Shown piece after piece: positions 11,401 through 17,656 of a stretch of 64,000 bases of DNA. The notes under the pieces were generated by a model. That model was not told the DNA's origin. It did no database searches and worked only from the letters and a program-made list of their open reading frames with translations. This DNA is from Ohtaekwangia sp. Its GTDB lineage: Bacteria > Bacteroidota > Bacteroidia > Cytophagales > Cyclobacteriaceae. A program made the translations under genes and the position numbers. Position 1 is the stretch's first letter. Every line of letters begins with the position of its first letter. The stretch covers positions 310,001 to 374,000 of the forward strand of contig JAJNPV010000049.1 of the NCBI GenBank assembly GCA_021155195.1. Direction: 5' to 3'.

Positions 11401-12787
11401 AATTATAGTTAGTTGCATCTGTTGGTAAAAAATCTACGGTTAAAGTTTGATTAACACCTGCATTCAATATTGTACCCAATGGAGGGGAATAGGTAAACGT
11501 GCCCCCAACATTGGCACTAGCATTCAGTTGACTTCCTGTTAAAGCGGTTCCATACGTTACGGATGAGGGATTTGCCCAAGTGATTATCGGATTAGCCTTT
11601 TCAACAGTAATAGTAACAGTCGTTCCATTAACTGCATTATAGTTAGAAATGTCTGTTGGGGTAAAATTTACAGACAGTACTTGTGCTGCACCGGCACCTA
11701 ATATCGCACCTGCAGCGGGGGAATACACAAAGCTTCCTGCAACAACAGTACTTGCATTGAGTTGTGTGGAGCTTAAAGCGGTACCATAGGTAATAGCTGA
11801 TGGAGAAGCCCAGCTAATTACTGGAGTCGCTTTACTAACTGTAATTTGTACTGTTCTTCCTATTACAGAATTATAATTGGTCGTATTTGTCGGAACAAAA
11901 TCAACGGAGAGAGTTTGGTTGGCTCCGGCATTTAGCAAAGTTCCAATAGGTGGGGTGTATGTAAATGTACCGGGTATTGGAGTAGTTGCGTTTAGTTGTG
12001 TAGCCGATAGTAGGGTTCCATAAACAATGTCCGAGGGATTATTCCATGTGATTATTGGCGTTGCTTTATTTACAACCAAGGTTTGTGGAACACTCGCTGC
12101 TGCATTATAGGTTGCATCACCTGCCTGAGATGCAGTAAGGATGGCTGAACCGGCACCAACAATGGTCACTGTATTTCCACTTACGGTAGCGACTGAAGTA
12201 TTATCGCTAACATAGCTAACTGCAAGACCCGATGAAGCCGTAGCAGCAAGTGTAAAACTTGCATCGCCATATGTTTTAGAGGCTAATGGATTAAATGTTA
12301 TTGTTTGATTGAGCTTTACACCTTCGCCTTCCAAATTGATTTTGAATGGACTAGTCAGATCATCACTAACAATATCCAGTGTGGCAACTCTTGTTCCACT
12401 CCCTGTTGGAGCAAAAGCAATCGTAAAACTGGTTGTTGCACCAGTAGCCAACGTAGTTATCAACCCCGTTGTATTTAGAACAAAATCAGGTGAGTTAGCC
12501 CCCGATATTGAGACCGAAGAAATTGTTAAATCTTCCGGCAAACCAATGTTCTCTAAATCTATGGTTATTGGCGAGGACGTTGACAAAATATTGACACTTC
12601 CGAAATTCTGATTGGAATTTGAAAGTATGGGAGTGCCTCCAATACTAACTTGAAGTACGGGTAGGAGAACAGATTTGCCCTCATTGTCCCCTACCTCTAT
12701 CTCTGTAGCCAATAACGGAGCAGCAAATAGAATAAAAATCCCTACCGGGAATAGCCGAATTAAGTTAAATCGATTAAAATACCACAT
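2459..12787 (-). CDS. Giant secreted adhesin of 36 Ig-like/MBG modules with T9SS type B (CHU_C) sorting domain
   Basis: At 3442 residues this is the dominant gene of the window. In order: a signal peptide (residues 1 to about 27); a choice-of-anchor-D/HYDIN-like domain (about 45-155, with LSNSNQNFGSV and GSGTRVATLDI); one Big-like domain (about 158-240); then 36 modules. Nineteen are A modules of about 78 residues (KATPxxxW..P..ITYGTALSATQLNA) and 17 are B modules of about 81 residues (MBG type, with R.Y....P...I.YSGFVNGE and GGSDNNY). A cadherin-like segment follows (about 3120-3330), and then a CHU_C domain beginning at IVDAFTPNGDGVNDFW. Cysteine is almost absent from the repeats, as usual for exported adhesins. 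CHU_C domains direct export by the type IX system in gliding Bacteroidota. The downstream PorP/SprF gene, overlapping by 4 bp, fits. Role in adhesion or gliding is inferred. Confidence 0.9.
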   Translation of the reverse strand: MWYFNRFNLIRLFPVGIFILFAAPLLATEIEVGDNEGKSVLLPVLQVSIGGTPILSNSNQNFGSVNILSTSSPITIDLENIGLPEDLTISSVSISGANSPDFVLNTTGLITTLATGATTSFTIAFAPTGSGTRVATLDIVSDDLTSPFKINLEGEGVKLNQTITFNPLASKTYGDASFTLAATASSGLAVSYVSDNTSVATVSGNTVTIVGAGSAILTASQAGDATYNAAASVPQTLVVNKATPIITWNNPSDIVYGTLLSATQLNATTPIPGTFTYTPPIGTLLNAGANQTLSVDFVPTNTTNYNSVIGRTVQITVSKATPVISWASPSAITYGTALSSTQLNASTVVAGSFVYSPAAGAILGAGAAQVLSVNFTPTDISNYNAVNGTTVTITVEKANPIITWANPSSVTYGTALTGSQLNASANVGGTFTYSPPLGTILNAGVNQTLTVDFLPTDATNYNSVIGTTRQLTINKAVVTATADNKTRVYNVAEPSFTITYTGFVNSETAIVLDALPTASTTAILTSSVGSYPITASGGSDNNYSFNYVDGTLTITKATPVISWTNPAPITYGTLLSSTQLNASTTIAGTFTYTPSIGSLLNSGVNQTLSVGFVPTDGVNYNSVPVTTAQITVAKAVLTVAANNQTRTYGATNPVLTISYSGFVNGETTTVLDLIPAASTSVVATTSVGTYPITVSGGVDNNYDFTYTPGTFTITKATIIATAQDATRIYNVANPAFIINYSGFVNGETVSEIDVLPTATTSAIVASSVGTYPITPAGGSDNNYTFNYVNGSLTITKATPSVSWTNPASIVYGTALSATQLNATANIAGTYVYTPSAGTILNSGINQTLVVGFTPTDNVNYNAVPVTNAQITVTKATLNVIAANQSRTYGAANPTLTFNYSGFVNGENSSVIDLAPSISTTAIGTTPVGTYSITVSGGSDNNYEFVYAPGTLAITKASVTATASNASRVYGAANPLLAVTYTGFLNGENSSVLDTAPIASTLAGLASAAGTYPITVSGGLDNNYDLVYNSGTLTITKATVTVTAENKSRVYNVANPIFTIVYSGFVNGDTSADIDVTPSASTTAILTSPVGTYSISVTGGSDNNYSLNYVSGTLTITKATPVVSWGPPSSITYGTALSATQLNASASVAGTFSYTPSLGAILNVGANQVLSVNFTPSDATNYNAVNGTTVLITVTKATLTVTANNQTRTYGAANPALTLSYSGFANGETAAVLDLIPAASTSVVATTSVGTYPITVSGGVDNNYDFSYIQGTFSITKANITAIAVDASRVYGAVNPSFGITYTGFLNGETFSVLDTPPTAATIATTLSNAGTYPIAVAGGSDNNYNILYTPGTLTITKATVTAAALDASRIYNVANPTFVISYLGFVNGETASVIDVLPTATTTAILSSPVGNYPIIPSGGSDNNYTFNYVNGTLSITKATPIVSWSNPASITYGTALSATQLNATANVAGTFAYTPAAGTILNAGGGQVLSVNFTPADIANYNVVNGTTVTIIVTKANPVITWSNPAPITYGAALGAAQLNASSSVAGTFVYTPSSGTILNAGVSQTLSVNFTPTDVANYNVINGTTVLITVNKATPTVTWLNPSPIIYGTALSSTQLNATASVPGSFVYAPGLGTILNAGANQSLSVNFTPTDAANYNVVNGTTVLISVDKATPSVAWNTPAAITYGTALGASQLNATASVPGTFIYTPPAGTILNSGAGQVLMVNFTPTNNSNYNSVNGTSVLITVNKGTPVITWPTPASITYGTALSATQLNATSSVPGTFTYTPTIGTLLNAGVNQTLSVDFTPTDGNNYNAVNGVQRLITVNKANPIITWANPASIIYGTQLSATQLNATSNVPGVFVYSPASGATLNVGANQTLSLNFTPTDAANYNSVIGRTAQITVNKATPIVTWSTPLPLKVNEPLTGVHLNATADVPGTFTYTPSIGTTFGSAGNYPLSVSFTPTDAANFNSVPNTQVQITVNSKDNPVITWANPAAITYGTTLSGAQLNATANVPGTFVYTPAAGTLLNAGVSQTLSVNFIPTDGVNYNSVNRSVQIAVNKAVLTATATSTSRIYGASNPAFVINYSGFVNSENASVIDTAPTATCSAIAGDNAGGVFPIVPAGGVDNNYSFSYINGSLTITKATLIARADDKSRSYGLSNPTFSISYTGFVNGDTQSEITIPNASTAATPVTNVGTYPITLSGGSSINYNLTLQSGTLTINISPLIARASDLSKIYGQANPTLTIVYVGFLNGDNVSSITQPSISTPAGTASAAGSYPINLSGGSAINYGIILQSGVMTINKATLSISADNKTRLYGSPNPALTVSYSGFVNGENQSVIDNAPAIATSATPTSDVGTYPISLSGGSDNNYELVYTNGSLAITKVTLTASVSNTSKTYGSVNPPFTINYSGFVNGENSSVIDLAPVASTPATISSNVGSYPITASSGSDNNYSFTYVAGSLTINKAPVIATALDASRPYGVPNPTFVINYSGFVNGETVSVIDTQPTATTTAIVASPIGNYPITVSGGVDNNYSFTYVNGVLSVGKSNPVITWNNPAPITYGTALSATQLNATASVAGTFSYTPAAGTVLNAGANQVLTVNFIPTDGTNYNPINGTSVQINVNKATPIVTWSAPVAITYGTALTSTQLNATASVAGTFTYTPPGGTILDAGSNQVLSVNFTPANTTNYNSVNGTTVQINVNKATPVVTWSSPAAITYGTALSSTQLNASATVPGTFTYTPALGTILNAGLNQSLSVNFVPTNTTNYNVVNNTTTQLTVNKATPTITWPTPAAITFGTSLSATQLNATANTTGTFAYTPAAGIILNAGPNQVLSVNFTPTNLANFNAVTGVTTLINVNKANPVIIWTNPPDISYGIALSATQLNATSSVPGMFTYTPTIGTLLNAGVNQTLSVDFTPTNTANYNSISGATTQLTINKVNLIAKPDSKTRVYGTANPAFTISYTGFVNGEIETVLDVKPTTSVIVNSSTSVGDYPITIAGGNDNNYNLIYEPGVLTITKATLTATADNKSRLLATPNPPLTISYSGFANADGAIDIDVVPVASTTATPSSPVGGYPITVSGGSDNNYTFNYVAGTLTVNPNFPPVLKNFDVIANEDQLFNLTYLHFSNSFTSFSGKPIVFLKIVSLPANGVLSWKGTPVIIGTEVLVENGAIEGLNYLSNLNFFGSDSFKWNASDGSFLSNESATVSLKIQKVNDPPSLSNVEPQSLLYSLGDPAITITENIVINDVDDNSIYSAKISISENFSKGDVLALGLGASPLILTSYNAITGELELTGKDSRANYEAALKKIVFSSPVSGDAVISDKKIGFVVKDSLDFSNTASRIISISETFPDLSIVDAFTPNGDGVNDFWDFVDVKNVNGLDFYSNITISVFDRNGTKVYNCKSKDCKWDGNSNGRALPPGPYFYTIYLNGGKRKYQGTVTILK
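2462..2740 (-). other. CHU_C / gliding-motility-associated C-terminal sorting domain of the adhesin
   Basis: The last roughly 92 codons of the giant gene encode FTPNGDGVNDFWDF, then a FDRNGTKVY strand, KWDGNSNGRALPPG and a final YQGTVTILK. These are the ordered signatures of the type B T9SS sorting domain. The paired cysteines in the NCKSKDCKWDG segment are the main cysteines in the protein. The second CHU_C protein of the window (ending at 23732) has the same layout, so two T9SS type B cargo proteins are encoded here. Confidence 0.88.
8993..9099. repeat. Near-identical 107-bp repeat inside adhesin gene, copy 1
   Basis: The stretch matches 10676-10782 at 106 of 107 positions; the single difference is at 9077 (G against C). 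The two copies lie 1683 bp, or 561 codons, apart, so the frame is kept. They code for equivalent B modules (numbers 13 and 6 counted from the N-terminus). Most other module pairs differ far more at DNA level, so this pair looks recently copied or converted. Confidence 0.9.
10676..10782. repeat. Near-identical 107-bp repeat inside adhesin gene, copy 2
   Basis: This is the partner of 8993-9099. Both encode the core VLDLIPAASTSVVATTSVG followed by a GGVDNNYDF segment of an MBG-type B module. The near identity includes third codon positions, which protein-level selection alone would not preserve. Confidence 0.9.
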
Positions 12788-12990
12788 TTAGAAAGCCAAT
12801 AATAGAGACAATATCCCTTATGAATTTTTATCACGATTCGTGTTTCCAAATCCATAATCAGGTAATATTTACCAGTAAACTTGTTCAATATTCCTGATGA
12901 ACCCACAAAGTTAGAATAAAGAACCTGAGTTTATCCACTCAGAAATCTAAATGTAACTCGTAGTTTCACCCCCTAAACGACTCAAAAACA
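12788..12990. promoter_or_regulatory. Divergent intergenic region with small palindrome
   Basis: About 200 bp separate the adhesin operon (leftward) from the GT2 gene (rightward). It contains CTGAGT (12925-12930) and ACTCAG (12937-12942), an inverted repeat with a 6-bp spacer, which could be an operator or a short hairpin. On the minus strand a TATTATTG sequence shortly before the adhesin ATG differs by one base from the Bacteroidota -7 consensus. Neither is strong enough to assign a regulator. Confidence 0.3.
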
Positions 12991-14160
12991 GTGATTAGTG
13001 CAGCTTTAATTCTTTTCTGGATCGGGGTAACCCTGGTTTTGTACACCTATGTAGGTTATGGGATGATTATTTACATTTTGAATATCGTGCTAAAGACTAA
13101 CAAAGCTCCTGATAATCAGGTAGATGATGATTTACCACCTGCTACACTCATGATTGCTGCCTACAACGAAGAGCGATTCATTGAGGCAAAGATCAAAAAC
13201 TCATTGAGCTTAGACTACCCGGCCGAAAAGCTCAACATTTGGATTGTGGCGGATGGCTCTACTGACCGAACGGTTGAGGTGGCTCAACACTTCAGCCAGG
13301 TCAAGACTTTTCATGAAGCGGCCCGCATGGGTAAAATTCATGCAGTCAACCGGGTTATTAAATTGGTTGATACACCTATTGTAATTTTTTCAGATGCCAA
13401 CACGAGCCTTAACCACGATGCAATAAAAAATATTGTTCGCCACTTCAAGGACGAAAAAGTAGGCGGAGTGGCGGGTGAGAAACGAATTGCCAGTAATAAA
13501 GAAGATAATGCCTCTGGCTCGGGCGAAGGACTTTATTGGAAATATGAATCGGCTCTAAAAAAAATGGATTCTAAACTTTCAACAGCCATTGGAGCCGCTG
13601 GTGAATTGTTTGCCCTTCGCACGGAATTGTATCACGAACCGGAACCTGACACCATCATTGAAGATTTTGTTACCTCTATGAAAATCGTGGCGAAGGGATA
13701 TCGCTTCGTGTATGAGCCAGATGCGTGTGCTGTTGAAACAGCTTCAGCCACCATAAAAGATGAATGGAAAAGAAAAGTACGAATTTCAGGGGGCGGTATC
13801 CAAGCCATTATACGATTGCCTGAACTGTTAAATCCATTTCGTTATGGCTTGATAAGTTGGCAATATATTTCGCATCGGGTGTTACGATGGACTCTTGCTC
13901 CACTTGCACTCCCTGTTATTTTCATCACCAATATTTTACTTTTTAAGTATTCACTCTTTTATCAGCTCTGCCTTGTAGGTCAGGTGTTATTTTATTTTAT
14001 AGCAGCTATTGGGCATGTTTTGAGAGAAAATAAAATTGGCATAAAAGGATTTTTTGTTCCTTACTATTTCTGCATGATGAACTTTTCAGTTTTTGCAGGA
14101 GTGGCTCGCTTGCTTCGCAAAAAACAAACTGTTATTTGGGAAAAATCAGAAAGAGCCTAA
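12991..14160 (+). CDS. Membrane GT2 family glycosyltransferase, processive type
   Basis: The 389-residue enzyme starts at a GTG and opens with a membrane segment (about residues 3-30). A GT-A domain follows: IVADGSTDRT (about 84-93), the metal-binding FSDANT (about 133-138), the catalytic-base region IIEDFVTS (about 225-232), and a RVLRW element (about 296-300) fitting the (Q/R)xxRW motif of processive GT2 enzymes. Three further membrane segments close the protein. Such enzymes transfer sugars from nucleotide donors and usually build polysaccharide at the inner membrane. No cognate transporter is adjacent, but a Wzz-like gene lies at the left edge. Substrate cannot be read from the sequence. 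Confidence 0.82.
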   Translation: MISAALILFWIGVTLVLYTYVGYGMIIYILNIVLKTNKAPDNQVDDDLPPATLMIAAYNEERFIEAKIKNSLSLDYPAEKLNIWIVADGSTDRTVEVAQHFSQVKTFHEAARMGKIHAVNRVIKLVDTPIVIFSDANTSLNHDAIKNIVRHFKDEKVGGVAGEKRIASNKEDNASGSGEGLYWKYESALKKMDSKLSTAIGAAGELFALRTELYHEPEPDTIIEDFVTSMKIVAKGYRFVYEPDACAVETASATIKDEWKRKVRISGGGIQAIIRLPELLNPFRYGLISWQYISHRVLRWTLAPLALPVIFITNILLFKYSLFYQLCLVGQVLFYFIAAIGHVLRENKIGIKGFFVPYYFCMMNFSVFAGVARLLRKKQTVIWEKSERA

Positions 14161-14170
14161 CCCTTTCTTT

Positions 14171-15085
14171 CTAACGCTTATCTACTTTTTCGAGCGTTTC
14201 AGTAATAGAAGAAACAATGTCATCTAATTTTTCGGCTGATTCCTGCAAATGCGTATTCATGATCTTTAAATCCTCGCTCATGGGTTGATCTTTAATTAAA
14301 TTCACCAATCCTAAAATACTTGCCAATGGGCTTCTGAGTTTATGTGCATTGATGAAAGCAGCATCTTCAAGAGCTTTATTTTTAGTCTCCAGTTCAGCAG
14401 TTCTTTCATTAACCAGTTGCTCCAGATTTTCATTGATATGCTTTATCTCTTTGGCTTGCATGCGAATGGCCTCACCACTTGCCTTTAAAGCAAGCCGAGC
14501 ACGAATTTCTTTTATAACCAATTTATAGCGGGTTTGAATTAGCACCCCCGTAAAAAGACCCATAGCGGCAAGCAGTAAGCCCCCGTTAACAGAAAATTGA
14601 TTTAGTGTCAAGTCAGGATTCAAGCTAAGAAAAAATCCTGTTGCCAAACCCGAAACAAGAATCATTACTACTGAATACTGCCATCGCCAGAGTACAAACA
14701 TTGCCGCACCAAAAAGTAACGCCATGTAATTTAGGTTCTGTCCCAGGATATGATCTACGCCAATAAAGCGATACACGTAAGCATTTTGAAGTGATATGAG
14801 TAAAAAGGGAATTGCTGCGATAATATAGGACGGTAATTTTAGTTTGTTACGAAGAAGCAGTGAGCAAAGTGTGATGAATGAAACACTCAGTCGAATGATC
14901 AACATCTCCTTCCAATGATCAGGAATATTAATTAAATCCGTAAGGGCAAATACTGGGTCCAGAATGACAGCTACCCAACCAATCGTGATATGAAATCTCG
15001 AAGAAGCCTGTTCAAGTTCTGGCCTCCACAAATCTTGTGTGATTTGCCTCACCAAATCCAGATCATTGAGATTGTCCTTCTTCAT
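14171..15085 (-). CDS. Membrane protein with HisKA dimerisation/phosphoacceptor domain but no ATPase domain
   Basis: The 304 residues contain about six hydrophobic segments (roughly 25-190), a long coiled coil (about 195-245, with LEQLVNERTAELETKNKALE), and a HisKA domain with the H-box AHKLRSPLASILGLVNLI. The frame then stops after about 45 residues, before any N, G1 or G2 box of a HATPase_c domain. So it holds a probable phosphoacceptor histidine but cannot bind ATP itself. It could be a truncated kinase, or a membrane sensor phosphorylated by another kinase. The tail shows no recognisable ATPase remnant in the short gap before the GT2 stop (14160), so an old loss or a naturally short form is more likely than a recent break. 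Confidence 0.72.
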   Translation of the reverse strand: MKKDNLNDLDLVRQITQDLWRPELEQASSRFHITIGWVAVILDPVFALTDLINIPDHWKEMLIIRLSVSFITLCSLLLRNKLKLPSYIIAAIPFLLISLQNAYVYRFIGVDHILGQNLNYMALLFGAAMFVLWRWQYSVVMILVSGLATGFFLSLNPDLTLNQFSVNGGLLLAAMGLFTGVLIQTRYKLVIKEIRARLALKASGEAIRMQAKEIKHINENLEQLVNERTAELETKNKALEDAAFINAHKLRSPLASILGLVNLIKDQPMSEDLKIMNTHLQESAEKLDDIVSSITETLEKVDKR

Positions 15086-15104
15086 TATGCAAAATAAATT
15101 TCTT

Positions 15105-15132
15105 TTTGAGATTTCCCTTTACTGTATCTTTG
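15105..15132 (+). promoter_or_regulatory. Bacteroidota-type promoter for the patatin gene
   Basis: A perfect -7 element TATCTTTG (15125-15132) lies 20 bp before the ATG, with a TTTG (15105-15108) 16 bp upstream of it. The spacer is somewhat shorter than the usual 19-21 bp. The short remaining distance implies a very short leader. Confidence 0.5.
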
Positions 15133-15152
15133 AATGGTATCAATTATAAACG

Positions 15153-16046
15153 ATGCAAAAGGTACGCTTGGTTTTAGGAAGTGGCGGTGCACGCGGCATG
15201 GCACATATTGGGGTCATTGAAGAATTGGAAGAATTTGGATTCCAAGTTGTGGAGGTTGTGGGCTGTTCGATGGGCGCAGTAGTGGGTGGAATTTATTGTG
15301 CCGGTTATCTGTCCGATTATAAACGTTGGCTCATTAAACTCTCGCGCATGGATGTGTTTCGGCTTCTTGATTTCACCCTTTCTGCGCAGGGATTTGTAAA
15401 GGGTGAACGCGTTTTCAAATCCATCGAAGAATTTATTGGTGATCATCAAATAGAAAATTTTAAAATTCCATTCACCGCAGTGGCCTCCGACATCACGCAT
15501 AAAAAAGAAGTACATTATAATTCAGGAAGTTTATTCAAGGCCTTGCGGTCGTCCATTGCTATACCCACTGTATTTACACCTGTGCGAGATGGCAAATCGC
15601 AATTAGTTGATGGTGGCGTGTTAAATCCATTGCCCTTGAATCTGGTCAATAAAGTGCCTGGCGAATGGGTGGTGGCCGTTAACTTAAATGCGGATATGCC
15701 TTACAAGCCCAGCCTCACTCAGGTTGATGAACATAAGGAGCGCGCAGCCTATCTTAAAATGTTTGATAGCATACTTGCTGTGTTGCCAAAGTTTGAAACC
15801 AGTAAGGAAGACGCAGTAGTCAGTCTGGGACTTTTTGATTTGCTAAACAAATCTTACGAATTGACCCAAGATCGGCTTACGGATTTAATGATTGATGTTC
15901 ATAAACCCGACCTGGTAGTTAATATATCGCGCGATGCCTGCGGTGTATTCGAATTCTATCGGGCCAATGAAATTATTGAGGAAGGACGCAAAGCATTTCA
16001 TCGGGCGTATGAGCAACATCGTACAAATGATGTTATACAAGACTAA
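15153..16046 (+). CDS. Patatin-like phospholipase family protein
   Basis: The 297 residues carry all patatin landmarks. There is a glycine-rich oxyanion loop GSGGARG (residues 9-15), a nucleophile elbow GCSMG with Ser39, and the catalytic Asp in DGG (Asp153). Ser-Asp dyad enzymes of this family hydrolyse acyl esters, usually of phospholipids. There is no signal peptide or beta-barrel domain, so it is a cytosolic, RssA-like short form and not a secreted PlpD-type enzyme. It is divergently transcribed from the HisKA membrane protein. The promoter of the downstream helicase begins right after its stop codon. Confidence 0.87.
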   Translation: MQKVRLVLGSGGARGMAHIGVIEELEEFGFQVVEVVGCSMGAVVGGIYCAGYLSDYKRWLIKLSRMDVFRLLDFTLSAQGFVKGERVFKSIEEFIGDHQIENFKIPFTAVASDITHKKEVHYNSGSLFKALRSSIAIPTVFTPVRDGKSQLVDGGVLNPLPLNLVNKVPGEWVVAVNLNADMPYKPSLTQVDEHKERAAYLKMFDSILAVLPKFETSKEDAVVSLGLFDLLNKSYELTQDRLTDLMIDVHKPDLVVNISRDACGVFEFYRANEIIEEGRKAFHRAYEQHRTNDVIQD

Positions 16047-16052
16047 TTTGTT

Positions 16053-16060
16053 TACCTTTG
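16053..16060 (+). promoter_or_regulatory. Likely -7 element for the RhlE-like gene
   Basis: TACCTTTG matches the Bacteroidota -7 consensus TAnnTTTG exactly and lies 7 bp after the patatin stop. The -33 region is weak (TGTT rather than TTTG). Transcription from here would give a leader of roughly 115 nt, which contains the hairpins listed next. Confidence 0.45.
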
Positions 16061-16105
16061 CGCATCACTCCTCCAAATTCCCGCAGAAAGTACTTTTTTG
16101 CGTAG

Positions 16106-16160
16106 CCGCTCAGGCGGAATTAGAGCCAAGAGGCGTCTTAAACTAAACAATTACACGGTT
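16106..16160 (+). promoter_or_regulatory. Structured 5' leader of DEAD-box helicase gene (three hairpins)
   Basis: Three compact hairpins follow one another: CCGC-TCAG-GCGG (16106-16117); an AGA-GCC stem closed over AAGA and paired with GGC and TCT around one bulged G (16122-16138); and CACGG-TTA-CCGTG (16153-16165, partly beyond this span). They sit between a -7 promoter element and the ATG at 16184. Long structured leaders on cold-induced RNA helicase genes are known in other bacteria and serve temperature or autoregulatory control. That role here is inference; no named RNA family is claimed. Confidence 0.45.
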
Positions 16161-16183
16161 ACCGTGCATTTTAAAAACTAAAC

Positions 16184-17560
16184 ATGTTCGAAACATTAAA
16201 TCTCATTGAACCTATTTTAAAGGCTCTGAAGGCCGAAGGTTATACTAAACCTACGCCCATTCAAGAGCAAGCTATTCCAGTATTGCTGGAACGTAAAGAC
16301 CTTTTGGGTTGCGCCCAAACAGGTACTGGAAAAACTGCAGCGTTTGCAATTCCCATTCTTCAACTTCTTCATCAAGACGAACTTTATAAGAAAGGTCCAG
16401 CCGGAATTAAAACATTAATCCTAACCCCTACCCGCGAGTTAGCCATCCAGATTGGTGAAAGCTTTGACGCGTATGGAAAACTTTTAAAAATCAAAAACAC
16501 AGTAATTTTTGGAGGCGTTTCTCAGCGTTCTCAAACCGATGCTTTACGTGCCGGTGTGGATGTTCTGATTGCAACACCCGGTCGTTTACTTGATTTGATG
16601 GATCAGCGCTATGTGCGGTTAGATCAACTTAAGATGTTTGTACTCGATGAAGCCGATCGTATGTTGGACATGGGTTTTATCCATGATGTTAAGAAAATCA
16701 TTGCCAGGATTCCTGCCAAGCGACAGACCATTTTCTTCTCTGCCACCATGCCTGCTGAAATTTCTAAACTTGCAGACACGATTTTAACAAATCCTGTTCG
16801 GGTAGAGGTAACTCCGGCTTCTTCCACCGCCAACACGGTAAAACAGGAAATGTATTTTGTAGATAAAAACAATAAGCGTTCTCTCCTACTCCACTTGTTA
16901 AAAGACGATGCAATTAATACTGCATTAGTTTTTACGCGCACGAAACATGGAGCTGACCGTGTAGCAAAAGATTTGAACCGCGCAGGAGTATCTGCGGAAG
17001 CGATTCATGGAAACAAATCTCAAAACGCACGCCAGCGCGCACTAAGCAATTTCAAATCACAAAAAACGCGAGTACTTGTGGCAACAGACATCGCGGCACG
17101 CGGAATTGATATTGATGAGCTTTCACACGTAATCAACTATGAAATTCCTAACATTCCTGAAACGTACGTGCACCGCATTGGTCGCACAGGGCGTGCCGGA
17201 GCAAGTGGTATTTCTATTTCTTTTTGCGATGGCGAAGAAAGAGCATACCTGAAGGATATTCAGAAGTTAATTGGCAAGCCTGTTCCCTTGGCGGAAAATA
17301 ATCCCTATCCAATGAGTCAGTCGGCATTGAGCAAACCTATTGAAGCTCCAAAGCCACAGCAGCAACAACAAAGACGTCAGGGCGGATTCAAGCGACCAAC
17401 ATCAGGTTCATTCAAATCTTCGAATTCATCCTCTTCAAATTCGTCCTCCTCTAACAAACCTAGATCGAATAACTCAAAACCAGCTAGTTCTTCATCTTCA
17501 TCACCTTCAAGAAGACCGGGCAGAGACTGGAGAAGTATGTCGCAGGAATCGAATTATTAA
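16184..17560 (+). CDS. rhlE: DEAD-box ATP-dependent RNA helicase, RhlE-like
   Basis: The 458 residues contain the Q motif (F2 through PTPIQ, about 23-27), motif I AQTGTGKT (about 44-51), PTRELA, motif II DEAD (155-158), motif III SAT, and the C-terminal helicase half with TDIAARGIDI and HRIGRTGR. It unwinds short RNA duplexes using ATP and acts in ribosome assembly or RNA decay, especially in the cold. The tail from about residue 385 is low-complexity, rich in Gln, Ser, Asn and Arg, as in RhlE-type proteins where it binds RNA. An intergenic inverted repeat starts directly after the stop. The RhlE subgroup assignment is by overall resemblance. Confidence 0.87.
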   Translation: MFETLNLIEPILKALKAEGYTKPTPIQEQAIPVLLERKDLLGCAQTGTGKTAAFAIPILQLLHQDELYKKGPAGIKTLILTPTRELAIQIGESFDAYGKLLKIKNTVIFGGVSQRSQTDALRAGVDVLIATPGRLLDLMDQRYVRLDQLKMFVLDEADRMLDMGFIHDVKKIIARIPAKRQTIFFSATMPAEISKLADTILTNPVRVEVTPASSTANTVKQEMYFVDKNNKRSLLLHLLKDDAINTALVFTRTKHGADRVAKDLNRAGVSAEAIHGNKSQNARQRALSNFKSQKTRVLVATDIAARGIDIDELSHVINYEIPNIPETYVHRIGRTGRAGASGISISFCDGEERAYLKDIQKLIGKPVPLAENNPYPMSQSALSKPIEAPKPQQQQQRRQGGFKRPTSGSFKSSNSSSSNSSSSNKPRSNNSKPASSSSSSPSRRPGRDWRSMSQESNY

Positions 17561-17567
17561 AAAAAAC

Positions 17568-17654
17568 CAATTGACAATGGACAATTGACAATTTGATAGC
17601 AAAACTAAAATTGCTTTCATTGTCAATTGTTCATTGCTAATTATCAATTCATTG
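17568..17654. repeat. Palindromic intergenic repeat (ACAATTGACAAT family), copy 1
   Basis: ACAATTGACAAT (17581-17592) is perfectly inverted at 17619-17630, with extra half-copies on both sides. It fills the gap between the helicase stop and the metallophosphoesterase ATG, and similar sequence recurs at 37330-37405. It is probably a mobile or REP-like intergenic element that may also act as a transcript-end hairpin. Confidence 0.65.
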
Positions 17655-17656
17655 CC

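Noticed and set aside
2700..12300. CRISPR-like array
   Set aside because: The repeats are about 234-243 bp, continuous and coding, with no short unique spacers and no cas genes.
12309..12611. Open frame on the plus strand across the adhesin N-terminal region
   Set aside because: It is the antisense shadow of the adhesin, with no start signal and no recognisable product. Similar plus-strand frames at 8070 and 8686 were rejected for the same reason.
14171..15085. Complete histidine kinase
   Set aside because: No HATPase motif is found in the frame, and the sequence past the stop (to 14160) is too short to hold one.
17627..17656. Longer N-terminus of the metallophosphoesterase
   Set aside because: The extra ten residues are encoded in a palindromic repeat and precede the conserved MKIGLLSDTH start.
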